NCBI RefSeq assembly: GCF_020497125.1
Contig: NW_025422890.1
Location: forward strand, 279,656 to 343,655
Direction: 5' to 3'
From: Mauremys mutica
Lineage: Eukaryota > Chordata > Testudines > Geoemydidae
Length of the DNA: 64,000 nucleotides
The position numbers and the translations under genes were made by a program. Below the pieces are notes generated by a model that worked only from the letters and a program-made list of their open reading frames with translations, made no database searches and had not been told where the DNA came from. Shown one piece after another: positions 1-10,315 of the stretch. The number at the start of each line of letters is the position of its first letter. Within the stretch, counting starts at the first letter, position 1.

Positions 1-300
1 GGATGACTATAAAAAAAAATGTAAAAAAACACATGGGGCTTGTACTCACCGGGCAGGGCTCTGGGTCTTCCCCGGGGTCCTTCTCTCGCTCCAGATCTCC
101 GGCGGCACTGAAGGACACGCTGCCAAAGTGCTGCCGAAGACCCAGAGCAAGCGAAGGACCCGCCGCCGAAGACCCAGAGCGCCGCCAAGTGAGTTAAAAT
201 TGAAAAGGCGCCTCTAGCCAGGGAAGGGATCCTCACTGGGCGCGGGGCCCTCTGAGGTGCGGGGCGATTCTGGGGAATTGGTGGAATTGGCCTAAAGTTC
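1..300. repeat. GC-rich interspersed repeat fragment
   Basis: The segment holds motifs such as GCCGAAGACCC and GGAATTGGTGGAATTGGCC. A diverged copy lies at about 59,050-59,385, and part of the same motif set recurs in the element at 15,479-16,275. It looks like a non-autonomous transposon remnant. Short open frames here are by-products of GC richness and show no protein family. Confidence 0.55.
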
Positions 301-420
301 TGAACTGTTCAGATGTGGGTCAAGGGCCAAGTGCTGCTTTCTTTCCTCTCTGGGAGTTTCCCATTTGTCTCAATGAGGCTTCTGGTTTGGAGGGGGAGGG
401 AGGTATTGGGTTTTTTTACC

Positions 421-562
421 CAGGGCTGCCCAGAGGATTCAGGGGGCCTGGGGCAAAACAATTTTGGGGGCAGCTTCCATAAGAAGAAGAGTTGCAAAAC
501 TATAGAATCCTGTATTCTCGTGGGGGCCGGGGGCAGATTGCCCCACTTGCCCCCAGGGCGGA
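421..562. mobile_element. Short non-autonomous DNA transposon remnant
   Basis: It begins CAGGGCTGCCCAGAGG and ends near CCCCAGGGCGG. This is the same terminal motif pair as the complete 797-bp element at 15,479-16,275, so it is a shortened, diverged relative. No clear target-site duplication was found. Confidence 0.5.
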
Positions 563-609
563 CCTGTTCCCCTCAGCTACCTTACTGCGCTCTCACGTTA
601 TAAACGTTA

Positions 610-868
610 CAGGGATTGGCAACATTTGGCACCAGGCCCTGGGGAAGCACACTGGTTGGCCGGGCTGCGGCTGCAGGTTCGGCCCATAATGCTGCTAAGG
701 CCACTGGGGGCGGCGGGAAGCGGCGGCCAGCACATCCCTCGGCCCATGCTGCTTCCCGCTCCCCCCATTGGCCAGGAGCGGCAAACAACAGCCAGTGGGA
801 GCCTAATGGGCTGAACCTGCAGAGCAGTAGGTAAACAAACCGGCCAAGCCAAAGGTTGCTTATCCCTG
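610..868. mobile_element. hAT-like MITE with palindromic body
   Basis: The left end CAGGGATTGGCAAC and the right end (inverted) CAGGGATAAGCAAC form imperfect terminal inverted repeats. The body is a GC-rich near-palindrome built around TGCTTCCCGC and CCATTGGCC, like the element at 17,450-17,776. CAGGGRT ends are typical of hAT elements. A flanking TTATAAAC motif occurs on both sides but is 4 bp off the left end, so the target duplication is uncertain. Confidence 0.65.
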
Positions 869-1320
869 TTATAAACCATCGAAGTTCCAAGGTATCCCAG
901 TGAAGGGACCCTGCCTTGGCTGACACGTCTGTGCTAGCCCCTCTGTGCTCTCCTCTTCCCAGATGTGTTGGTCCCTCGCACACCCCTGAAATTCAGGGCT
1001 GAGGGCTTCTGAGTTTATTGCAAACTGGTTAGCTTGGAAACGGTCCCGATTTCCATTTAAACCCTACATAGATTGGAGCCCAGAGAGGCAAACCTGATTG
1101 GACACAGTGAGGTCTGCGCTCGGAGAGGTTCTTGATTTCAGCTCCATTGGGATTTTGAGAGTGGCCCGGCAAACCCTTCCTAGCCTAGTAATCCTTACCC
1201 CACAAATTGTTCCACGGGAGCCAGTGGGGTCAGTCCCATTAGTAGGGATGGCAAGATCTTAAAGAGAACTAGACCCTGCAGACATTTGTCTGGTCCAGCC
1301 CCGGGCTCTGTTCCTGGCAC
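869..1320. mobile_element. Half copy of long-TIR foldback transposon
   Basis: The sequence matches the element at 12,137-12,904. The first about 95 bp match either arm of that element, and 966-1,318 match its interior in inverted orientation (12,440-12,800). One terminal arm is missing, so this is a truncated copy. Confidence 0.6.
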
Positions 1321-2038
1321 TTCAGCGGCAGCGCAAAGGAAGAGTGGGATGGAGGGACCCGGAATTCCAGGGGCAGCATTCCAAAAGATTTTTTTTTTGC
1401 TTCGGTAGTTGCTCTCTGGGAGGGTTTTTTGCTCGGGGTGGCAAAAGACCTAGAGCCAGCCCTGGCAGAGATTTATCAATGGGCTGAGAGGGGAGAGATT
1501 TAGCCCGCTCACAACCTTGCAGGCATAGAGCCAGACTCCAGAGTGGGGTGTTGGTGGCTTTTTCCTTTCTGTCCACAGGCCCTTGAGCCAACGACTCAGA
1601 CTTTATCCTCCAGGAAATAGAAGGCCTGGGCTCTGTTCCTGGCTCCCATATGATAGCCGGGCTCTAGTGTCTGCAGCGGGCACCAGTGTAAAGACTCCCT
1701 GTTTATTTCCCCAGCCATGGTGGGAGGGAAGAATAATCTAGTTGCTATAGCGTGAGTCTAGGTATGAATATCCCTGGGGTCTTTCCTTCCCCTTGTTAGC
1801 ACAATGATAGACACATTGGCAGAGCAGGGCCCTCGGAGTCAGGACTCCTGGGTTCCAGTCCCAGGCTCGGTGTCGCTGATTCACTGTGTGATTTCGGGTG
1901 AGGCGGAGTTTAACACAAGCGCTTGTAACTTGCTGAGGAATCTGCATGAAGCAAAAAACTAACTAAGCAGAGAGACCGCGGTGCTGGCAGCTGCTGCTCT
2001 CTGCGCGTCACACGGGAAGGCTGGTTCTCTGCACCGTT
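1321..2038. other. Gene-free stretch 3' of the first V gene
   Basis: No gene was recognised. Near 1,425-1,465 there is a piece of the abundant repeat ending in CCTAGAGCCAGCCCTG. The rest is unremarkable flank of the V gene at 2,078-2,531. Confidence 0.5.
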
Positions 2039-2077
2039 AGTTTTAGGCCGGGCTCCGATAGGTTTCTTCTTACTGTG
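2039..2077 (-). promoter_or_regulatory. V recombination signal, weak nonamer
   Basis: The heptamer reads CACAGTA on the minus strand (2,071-2,077), directly after the codons for CARDT. A nonamer at the 23-bp distance (2,039-2,047, CCTAAAACT) matches the ACAAAAACC consensus poorly. The V gene may therefore recombine inefficiently. Confidence 0.5.
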
Positions 2078-2531
2078 TGTCTCTGGCACAGTAATACACG
2101 GAGGTGTCTGCGGGCTGCAGGCCGGTCAGTTGCAGGAACACTTGGCTCTTGGAAGTGTCTCTGGTGATGGTGAGGCGATTTTTGACAGCGTCATTATAGT
2201 TATTGTTTCCATCACCCCAGATAACTCCCATACATTCCAGCCCTTTCCCCGCTGGCTGGCGGACCCAGTGCACATGGTAGCTAGTGATGGAGAATCCGGA
2301 CACGGTGCAGGTCAGTCTGAGAATCTCCCCGGGCTTCTTGACTCCCCCACCGGACTCCACCAGGCTGACCTGGGAATAGACACCTGCAGAGATAAAGGGG
2401 GAATATTGCAGTGATTCCCGGAGGCGCAGTTATTAGGGAACACGCGATACCGGGCGCGGAGCAGCAGCGCAGATCCCGCCCGTACCCGCGGGGAGCAGCA
2501 GGAGGAAGACGATGGCCAGGCTGGGGGTCAT
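2078..2531 (-). CDS. IGHV: IGHV gene, clan II-like, apparently intact
   Basis: This is a heavy-chain variable segment that would form the antigen-binding domain after VDJ joining. The leader exon (2,486-2,531, 46 nt) starts [16 protein letters not shown], a clear signal peptide with a GT donor. The intron is 102 bp, and the V exon (2,078-2,383) follows a TCTGCAG acceptor. Mature FR1 begins [16 protein letters not shown]. The first cysteine is in LRLTC, CDR1 is SYHVH, FR2 is [14 protein letters not shown], and FR3 ends DTSVYYCAR. The short CDR2 loop and FR3 ([16 protein letters not shown]) resemble mammalian VH2/VH4, that is clan II. The LECMG motif replaces the usual tryptophan (LEW) with cysteine, which adds an unpaired Cys. 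No stop or frameshift is visible. The leader differs from the MNLL-type leaders of the other clan II-like genes at 48 and 55 kb. Confidence 0.88.
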
Positions 2532-2643
2532 GGCTGCGGCTGGCGGCTCGGTCCCCAGGCGGGATGGGAAGGTGAAGCCCGGCGCTGGCTCTGAGCGGGG
2601 TGAGCGGCCGGGACTGGGCTATGAATAGGGCCCCGGGGAGCTC

Positions 2644-2651
2644 ATTTGCAT
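2644..2651 (-). promoter_or_regulatory. Octamer of the 2.1-2.5 kb V promoter
   Basis: A perfect ATGCAAAT on the minus strand lies 113 bp upstream of the leader ATG, the expected Oct-factor site of IGHV promoters. No strong TATA box follows; CTATTCATAG near 2,620 is a weak candidate. Confidence 0.8.
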
Positions 2652-2979
2652 GGGCCGGGGGAGGAGGCTGGGGGCGTGGAGACAATATAAAATGGGATCC
2701 AGGACGTGTGACGCTGAATCGTGTTGTTAAATGTAACGGCAGGTGGGTCACAGAGTCCACTAACTGCATTTCCTTTGCACCTTTTAATTTGAAAATATAT
2801 AACCACTAAATGAAAGCAGTTGAGTGATCTATCTATCCATCCCCATCCACCCCCTCTATGTATCTAATCTCTGTCTTTATTCCCTTCAGTGTTGTGGCCC
2901 ATGTTACATACGAGCAATTATTTATATCACCGAGCCATTCCTTTGCAGGAGAATGAATATAGGAAGAGTTTACAAAGAT

Positions 2980-4473
2980 GCTTCATGAAACTTATGCTCC
3001 AGGTTATAATGATCAAAAGGATATTGAAGTAAAGTTGCTTAGTGAAACAGACAAAGAATAAAAGTCACGCAGCCACAGGCGGCTTAGGTGGAGTTCAGTA
3101 GGTGCAAAGGCCTTTGTGTTGGCCCCTCTACAAAGAAAGTCCTTTATCACAGACCCCTCCCTTCCTGCGATAAATGTGAGGGGGGGGTAGCATCCTTGTG
3201 TAATTCCCCAACCATTCACTTAGCTACAGAATCCTCCTAAGCAGCTGTACCCTAATTGCCTTACCTGTAAAGGGTTAAGAGGTAAACTTAATGTGAGTTG
3301 GCACCTGGCCAGGGGAACCAATAGGGAAGCTGCACCCTTTCAAATTGTGACAAACTGCTGGGTGTAGGGGTCTTTTGTTCTCTCGCTGCAGAGGGACAGG
3401 GCAGCAGCTATGCTGTAAGAAGCTTGGGCCCAGGTATAAAAATCATCAGTATCATACCTAGAAACTACACGCAGCCACAGGCGGCTTAGGTGGAGTTCAG
3501 TAGGTGCAAAGGCCTTTGTGTTGGCCCCTCTACAAAGAAAGTCCTTTATCACAGACCCCTCCCTTCCTGCGATAAATGTGAGGGGGGGGGGTAGCATCCT
3601 TGTGTAATTCCCCAACCATTCACTTAGCTACAGAATCCTCCTAAGCAGCTGTACCCTAATTGCCTTACCTGTAAAGGGTTAAGAGGTAAACTTAATGTGA
3701 GTTGGCACCTGGCCAGGGGAACCAATAGGGAAGCTGCACCCTTTCAAATTGTGACAAACTGCTGGGTGTAGGGGTCTTTTGTTCTCTCGCTGCAGAGGGA
3801 CAGGGCAGCAGCTATGCTGTAAGAAGCTTGGGCCCAGGTATAAAAATCATCAGTATCATACCTAGAAACTACTCATTTGGAACCCCAGATATGGAAGTAG
3901 AAATGTTAGAATGACACAACCAGAGATCTTCTTATTTTGGTTTGTGGATTCCTCTGTGCTAACCCCAGGTGCTTTAGTTTCCTTGTTGTAACCTTTAAGC
4001 TGGACCCCAAGAAAGCTATTCTTGGTTCTTAATCCTTGCAGTTGTTCTTTTAAAATCTAGCAATAGCCTGAGTGCCCGGATGTATTTTTCTTTTCTTCCC
4101 CCCCCCTTTTTTTCTAAATTACCTTTTTAAAGGACATGATTGGATTTCTGTGTCTTCAGAGGTTTGTGAACTTTTTTTTTTAGTTAGCTGGTGGCAACAG
4201 CTGTTTTTTTTATTTTTATCTTTTCCTTTCTCAGTGTGTGTGTGTGAAAAGGCTTGGGTGTACCTCACAGGGAGGAATTCGCAAGTGCGCCTTCCTGGGC
4301 TCTGAAAGGGGTTCTGCTCTTGGGTGATGTCAGCTCTACTAACCCAAGGCCAGGTAAAGCTATGACCTTGGGACTTTAATACAAGCCTGGAGTGGCCAGT
4401 GTTAATTTTTAGGGTCCTTGCAGGCTCTCACCTTCTGCACTCGAAGTCCTAGAGTGGGGAATCAGCCTTGACA
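2980..4473 (+). mobile_element. LTR-like repeat with internal tandem duplication
   Basis: The right end TTGACA at 4,473 and the internal motifs (CTATTCTTGGT, AATCCTTGCA, GGGTTCTG) match, in inverted orientation, the repeat at about 6,560-7,840. It belongs to the TGTCATA-type LTR group seen at 24,584 and 41,505. The left edge is unclear. It was inserted next to the V recombination signal at 4,505. Confidence 0.5.
3066..3870. repeat. Two-copy tandem duplication, about 402 bp unit
   Basis: Unit 1 runs 3,066-3,467 and unit 2 runs 3,468-3,870. Both start CACGCAGCCACAGGCGG and end at TAGAAACTAC. By eye they differ only in the length of a poly-G run, which implies a recent duplication inside the surrounding LTR-like repeat, or an assembly artefact. 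Confidence 0.85.
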
Positions 4474-4504
4474 CTTCCAGTCAATGATCCTCTCTTCAGG
4501 AAGA

Positions 4505-4543
4505 GGTTTTTGTTTCAGCTCATACTAGCTTCCACTCGCTGTG
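4505..4543 (-). promoter_or_regulatory. Complete 23-RSS on a deleted V pseudogene
   Basis: On the minus strand the heptamer is CACAGCG (4,537-4,543), the spacer is exactly 23 bp, and the nonamer is the perfect consensus ACAAAAACC (4,505-4,513). The heptamer directly abuts FR3 codons because the last part of the V exon is gone. Confidence 0.8.
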
Positions 4544-4973
4544 TTTCTGGAGATGGTGACTTGCCCTTGGACAGCCTGAAAATGCCATTGGCTCTATCCA
4601 CTTGGGGAGTTAACCCTAGCCAACCACTCAAGACTCTTCCCAGGAGCCTGATGGACCCAGTCCATATCCACAGTCTTCTAATCTGAACCCGGAGGCTTTG
4701 CAGGAGAGGCGGAGAGAGTTTCCAGGCTTTTACACATCCCCTCCGGACTCCACCAGCTGCACCTGAGACTGGGCACCTGGGAATAAATACACTTTATAGA
4801 TGTTAGCATAAAAAGAGTGAACATTCAATTGTCACCTTTAAGATGGACCCCAATAAAGCTATTCTTGGTGCTTAATCCTTGCAATTGTTCTTGTGATGAC
4901 TGCAAATTACTGAGGGTACAAAACTACCTTTAAAAGATGTTATAGCAAAAAGTAAGTGAATCCAAGGTCCCAT
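4544..4973 (-). pseudogene. IGHV: IGHV pseudogene, 3' part of FR3 deleted
   Basis: The leader exon (4,928-4,973, 46 nt) reads MGPWIHLLFAITSFK with a good GT donor. The V exon starts near 4,777 and contains clan III-like FR1 ([10 protein letters not shown] pattern), with the expected first-cysteine region and a recognisable FR2/CDR2. The exon stops in FR3, at the codons normally encoding the RFTISRD stretch, and joins the heptamer directly. About 80-90 bp, including the second conserved cysteine and the YYCAR end, are missing. Promoter, leader, splice sites and recombination signal all look intact. No normal V domain could be made. Confidence 0.85.
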
Positions 4974-5109
4974 TTCCCCCGGTGATTGAAGGGGAAGTTC
5001 TCGGGGCGGGGGATTGGTTGGTAATTGCACAATTGCAGAGCTCTGGATTATCTCTGCGGGTGCAGCCTTGGCATTGTGAGACAAATTTAAACAGGAAAGT
5101 GTCTCTTCC

Positions 5110-5117
5110 ATTTGCAT
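5110..5117 (-). promoter_or_regulatory. Octamer of the 4.5-5.0 kb V pseudogene
   Basis: A perfect ATGCAAAT on the minus strand lies 137 bp upstream of the leader ATG, followed about 20 bp downstream by a TTTAAAT TATA-like box near 5,086. This layout is shared by most clan III-like V genes here. Confidence 0.8.
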
Positions 5118-5124
5118 ATCCCGC

Positions 5125-5540
5125 TTCTTATAAGAGACACAAACCCCTTCCATTGATGTTCTGAATTACCTGCACTGGAGCTCAGATAGAAGGCATCAGA
5201 CTTCTCCATTGCTATATGTTTCCAACCAGTGATGTGATGTTCTACCTCCGTTGCAGTAGAGAAATAATAACAGGAGGTCAATGACCTCCCATTCCAAGAT
5301 ATTAATGGCTAGATGTTGAACCAAAATCTTTTGTGGTCAAAGGAAACGTCCTCTCTGGCCTGAGTGGCTTTGGATCACCCCAGAGAGATAAGAATATTTG
5401 GCTACCTACCTGGCAGGACAGATGAAAATGAAAGTACCTGTGATTATTGGAATCAGATATGTGTGACAATTTATCCTCTCTTTTTAGACGGGATTGGAAG
5501 TATTGCTGTAGACTTGCAATTCCAATGGAGGATAATGGAG
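5125..5540. repeat. V-flank segmental duplication, copy A (first part)
   Basis: Upstream flank of the V pseudogene at 4.5-5.0 kb. It aligns with 38,735-39,160 (shared TATTAATGGCTAG-like, AAGAATATTTGGC and CTGTGATTATTGG motifs). The two regions descend from one duplicated V unit. Confidence 0.6.
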
Positions 5541-5971
5541 TTAGGTTCCCAACTCCCCCTGACCATCACAAGGATTTTGGCACCTAACTCTCTTAGGCTC
5601 TTTTATAAATCAGAGACAGAGTTTATAGCTTGTCTGCAGTTTTCACCCCCAAACAGTCTCTGGCTGCATTGTGCATTTTCAATGTGGTGTATAAGCGCCT
5701 TTCTGACCCTTCACTGATGCTGTCATTGTCAAAGGAATCTAAGGGAGTCAGGCACTCAGTAAGCCCTGCGTTCCACCATCAATGGAAATTAAAGGCCTAA
5801 TTCCTCCAATTTCCTTTAAAAACACTCCTGTAAATACAACTATTTTCTTTTAACTGATTCCCGAGTGATAATGTACCGGAACAGTGGAAAGATGGTGGAA
5901 AGGTTAATTTTCACATATAGCAGAAAACCATTTCTGTATATTTATAATAGGCTGGATCACCCAGGTGTCCC

Positions 5972-6035
5972 TAACTGGCACAGTAACACAGAGCAGTGCG
6001 GTCAGATCTCAGGCTTCTCATTTGGAATCCAACGC
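5972..6035 (-). pseudogene. IGHV: IGHV relic, FR3 end only
   Basis: The minus strand encodes a string resembling LQMRSLRSDRTALCYCAS, which corresponds to the FR3 pattern LQxxSLRSEDTALYYCAR. There is no FR1-FR2, leader or clear recombination signal. A homologous relic sits at 42,440-42,515 in a duplicated segment, so the decay preceded that duplication. Confidence 0.55.
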
Positions 6036-6560
6036 GTAGTTCTTGCGTTCATGCTGTTCTTTGGAGGAGGGGTGTTTTTGTATTTTTTAGCCTGCTATAG
6101 ATTCTCGCCTCTCCTACCCACATTCCCTGTAAGCTTCCTCTTCATGGTTTTGGTTGTGTGTTTCGTAAAGGGTGTAGTTTGGGGTTGTAATGAAACGATA
6201 AAAAGGCTACTTAAATATATCAAAAATAATTCGACCACTCCTTGAGGGGCAGAGAGATTGTGACTGGTGGGAAAGGAGGGGGCGGGGCACTTCAGAGAAG
6301 TTTTATATTTGTATAAACTGCTCACCGTTATCTGGTGTTTCTGTTAAAAGATCTCAAAGAAATAAAGAAAAGAAGCAAGAATTTGGGAGGCTATGGTAAC
6401 ATAAGTGACTTCCTACAGCCTTTAGAGAGGCTAAAGTTTTCCTTGGGAAATTGATAATGTGACCAAAATCTCATCTTCCTGGAGGTGGAGAAATGAATGT
6501 GTCCAAGGATGGGGAGTAAATGAGAAACTGTAGAGAAGCCAGAGCCCCTGTATACAGGGA
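6036..6560. repeat. V-flank segmental duplication, copy A (second part)
   Basis: This stretch matches 42,570-43,030 nearly throughout, including GAGGGGCAGAGAGATTGTGA, TCTGGTGTTTCTGTTAAAAG and CATCTTCCTGGAGGTGGAG. A third diverged copy is at about 39,210-39,320. No gene is present. Confidence 0.75.
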
Positions 6561-7840
6561 GATTCAAGACTGATTCCCCACTCTGGCACTTCAAGTACAG
6601 AAGGTGGGGGCCCACAAGGACTATAAAAATTAATACTGGCCACCAGCGGCGGCTCCAGGCACCAGTGCTCCAAGCACGTGCCTGGGGCAGCAAGCGGTGG
6701 CAGGCACCCTGCCAGTCCCTGGAAGGCGGCAGTCAGGCAGCCTTCCATGGCAAGCCTGCAGGAGGTCCGCCGGTCCCGTGGATTTGGCGTTAATTCAGCG
6801 GTGGGTACGCCGAAGCCGCGGGACTGGCAGACCTCCCACAGGCAAGCTCCTGAATACGCAGGACCAGGGACCTCCTGCAGGCAAGCCACCAAAGGCAGCC
6901 TGCCTGCCGTGCTTGGGGCAGCAAAAAAGCTAGAGCTTGGGGCAGCAAAAAAGCCACTCCAGGCTTGCGTTAAACTCCCCAGATTGCAGCTTTTCTCTGA
7001 CCTTGGATTGGTAGATGCTGCCACCACCCAAGTGCAGAACCCCTTTGAGAGCCCAGGAAGGAGCACTTAGGAATTCGTCCCTGTGGGGTACCCTCAAGCC
7101 CTTTCACACCCCACACCCCCCCCGGAAGATCTGAAAAAGGGAAAGAAAAAAGAATCAGATGTTGCCACTAGCTAACTAAAAAACATGTGCACAAACCTCT
7201 TAAGATACAGAAATCCAATCATGTTCTTAAAAAAGATAAATTTTATTTAAAAAAAGAAAAAGAAAATACATCTGGAAACTCAGGCTATTGCTAGGTTTTA
7301 AAAGAGCAACAACGAGGATTAAGCACCAAGAATAGCTTTCCTGGGGTTCAGCTTAAATGTTACCAAGCAAAACAAAAAACACCTGGGGTTAGCACAGAGG
7401 AAGCCACAAGCCATAAAGAAATAAAAAGAAACAAACCTATTCATGTCTTCCTAGACATGTCCTGATCTACTTATATATCTGGGGGTTTGAATGAATAGTT
7501 TCTTGGTATGATACTGATGATTTTTCATACCTGGACCCAAGCTTCTTGCAGCATAGTTGCTGCCCTTTCTGCCTGTCGAGTCAAAAGAATAAAAGACAGA
7601 CAGACAAAGGGGCGGGGAGAGTTATCAATTAAAAAAAGTTCTAGCCTTCCCATTGGCTCTTTTGGCCAGGTGCCCACTCACTTCCTTTTACCTATGCATA
7701 GCAGTGAGACTTTTCAACCCTTTACAGGTAAAGCAAGGAGAGAACAGCTGCCAAGAAGGATTTTATAGCTAACTGACTGGCTCAGTGTCCATAAAAGGGA
7801 GCTACCCCAGCCCCCCATTTATCACAAGAGGCATGGCAGG
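6560..7840 (-). mobile_element. LTR-like insertion with nested repeat
   Basis: Comparison with copy B (42.4-43.7 kb) shows that this 1.28-kb stretch is absent there. It shares motifs in inverted orientation with 2,980-4,473 and with the LTR group at 24,584 (TGCTGCCACCACCCAA, GAATTCGTCCC, the polypurine-rich 7,200-7,300 stretch). A GC-rich repeat at about 6,640-6,965, with GGCTCCAGGCACCAG and GGGGCAGCAAAAAAG, is nested inside. Ends and target duplication were not resolved. Confidence 0.5.
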
Positions 7841-7844
7841 TTTC

Positions 7845-8547
7845 TAAAGTGGGCATTTGGTTATTAGTTTGCATAGACACTCGTAAATATAAGAGCCACT
7901 GTCTCCAGCGTGAGTTCTGATCTCTGTGACCAAAAGTGTGTGTGTGTTGGGGGGGGGTAGTATCCATCAGTGATGGATCAATCAATAAACAGATCATAGA
8001 ATCACAGAAAAGTAGGACTGGAAAGGGATCTCCGGAAGTCATTAAGTCCAGTGTGCTATGGCTCATGAGCAGCCTGAGGCCATAAGAAATGAGACAATGG
8101 GTGGGAAGGGAGTCAGATAATTACATAACCTATTCAATAGCCTTTTAAGCAGAAATTACACAGCTCTACGGCACTGATCAACAGTGTTTTGGGGAGCAAT
8201 CCTCTGCTCTTTGACGGTTGTCCTGGTCCATGTTTTTCTTTATCCTGGTTTTTCCCAGCAGACAGAAAATGGGGGTTCACATGGGGAATTTTTTGGCCCT
8301 TTCTTTGGCTCAATAGAATCTATTATGAAGCATATAAAGGTTTATGGGACCCAGCATGTCACTCCCCTATTCCAGGGAGGAGGTGCCGGCCTCAAGATCT
8401 CTGCTGTGTGTGCCACTAGACCTGGCTGAAGAGCTGAGTAAATTTTAACCATTTCTAAGGGAACACACTGTTGTGTCCTGTGAGAGCCCAACACCCGGAC
8501 TGTCAGTGTCAAACCAGCTGGGACTTCCCCTGCAGACCGCAGCGGGA
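7845..8547. repeat. V-flank segmental duplication, copy A (third part)
   Basis: It aligns with 43,050-43,745, including a short CR1-like fragment (about 7,995-8,065) present in both copies. It leads directly into the recombination signal of the V pseudogene at 8,587. Confidence 0.7.
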
Positions 8548-8586
8548 GGTTTTTGTCTGAGCTCAGCCCGGCTTCGCCTCACAGTG
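8548..8586 (-). promoter_or_regulatory. 23-RSS of the 8.6-kb V pseudogene
   Basis: The nonamer is a perfect ACAAAAACC (8,548-8,556), the spacer is exactly 23 bp, and the heptamer is CACTGTG on the minus strand (8,580-8,586), a one-base variant of CACAGTG. Confidence 0.8.
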
Positions 8587-9060
8587 TCTTTCTCTGACAC
8601 AGTGATACAAGGCGGTGTCCCCGGGTTTCAGGCTGGTCACGTGCAGGTATAGAATTGTCTGTAGACGTGGCGGAGCATCCTTTCTGTAATAGATGGTTGC
8701 TCCCAGAATTGCTGATACCCACTCCAGCCCCTGCCCGGGAGCCTGGCGGACCCAGCTCATTCAGTAGCTGTCTATGCTGAACCCTGAGGTGGTACAGGTC
8801 AGTCTGAGAGAGTCTCCGGGCTTTTTCACATCCCAGCTGGATGTGTCACAGGACACCTGGGAATAAAAGGGTATTAAAATCATGTCCATGAGAATTGCCA
8901 ACAACACAACATTCCTCTGACTCCCCTACCCATACAGAGGAGAAAATACCTTCCAAAGCTGCTGCAATGAAAGCTAAAGGGAGCCTGTAATAGTCCGGTG
9001 CTGGGGCCGTGCCCTCTCAGGGGCCGTCGGGAGCCAGGCCGCCTCACTACACGGCCCCAA

Positions 9061-9680
9061 ATCAGTCCTCGGGTTCTGAAGGTCTCGGGGTTCTGCCCCT
9101 CAGGCAGGGGCTAAACAAAAGGCGCACGGTCACTGCAATGAGCCCCAGCCCTCAGTCAGGGCTGGGCAGCAAACCAGTTCTAAGCTCCGGTTCTTGCAGC
9201 CGGAGCTGAGCAAACACAAAGTCAATAAGCCCTAACCCTAGCTCCGGGCGGGGCAGCACACAAGAGTCCAGGGGCTCAGATCCTTTCTGCAGGCTGAGCA
9301 CCAATACAGTCAATACGCTAAGCCCCGGCCCTCAATCAGGGTGGGGTAGTGACACAGCAGTCCTGAGCTCAGCTCCTCTCAGCAGGAGCTGAACCCACAG
9401 GGCCACTTGTAAGCCCAGGCTGCAGTCAGGGCGGGGCACCAAACACTTAGTGCTAGGTTTAGGGCTCCGGTCCTTACAGCAGGGGCTGAGCAGCAATGAT
9501 AGTTCAGGGCTCAGGTCCTTGTATCGGGAGCTGAGCTACAATAATAGTTCAGGGCTCAGGTCCTTGCATCAGGAGCTGAGCAGCAATGATAGTCAGTAAG
9601 CCCAAGCCCTAGGTCAGGGCGGGGCAGCAACCAATAGTTCCAAGGGGCTCAGGTCCTCGGGCAGGAGCTGAGCAACAGCA
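9061..9680. repeat. Diverged tandem repeats inside the LTR
   Basis: Repeats of roughly 60-100 bp recur with the motifs TCAGGGCGGGGCAGCA, GGGGCTCAGGTCCT and AGGAGCTGAGC. Copies are diverged in sequence and length. Confidence 0.6.
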
Positions 9681-10054
9681 GGGGCGTGCAGGCTTCTATG
9701 CCTGAGCGCTGGTGTGAGGGGGAGACTGCCACCCGTAAGTGGGGTGGCAGGGGGGACACAGGCCCACCCACTCCACTGTGTCCCAGCCCGGGGCCCTACC
9801 AGCGGCAGTCAGTCTGCTGCTGTGTCGGTGGGGTCCTGACCAAAACACACCGACATCGGCTCTTCCTCTGTCGTAGCCAGACTGGGGTCAGCTACCCCCG
9901 GGCTACTTCCTGTCTCCCCGTCCATAGGTACCTGCTCATCGTGGGGCTCGGCAGCGGGGTCCCACACCATGGGCTCCTTGGCGTGCTGAGGACTGTCTAG
10001 GTCGGGCCGCTCCTCCGGACTCGGGTCAAGGGGCCGCTCGGGCCGCTCCTCGGG

Positions 10055-10315
10055 GTACCGGGCTCGGGGCAGGCTCGGCCAGTCCACCTCGGGGTACCTG
10101 GCTCGAGGGAGGCTCGGGCGGTCCACGTCAGGATACCTGGCTCGAGGGAGGCTCGGTCCGTCTGTGTCCGGGTACCTGGCTTGAGGGAGGCTCGGTCCGT
10201 CTGTGTCCGGGTACCTGGCTCGAGGGAGGCTCGGTCCGTCTGTGTCCGGGTACCTGGCTTGAGGGAGGCTCGGTCCGTCTGTGTCAGGGTACCTGGCTCG
10301 GGGCAGGCTCGGTCC
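10055..10315. repeat. 39-bp minisatellite inside the LTR
   Basis: About seven head-to-tail units are based on CTCGGTCCGTCTGTGTCCGG followed by GTACCTGGCTCGAGGGA. Because 39 is a multiple of three, the minus strand reads as a 13-residue repeat ([12 protein letters not shown] type). That explains long open frames over 9,809-10,737, which I do not regard as genes. Confidence 0.85.
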
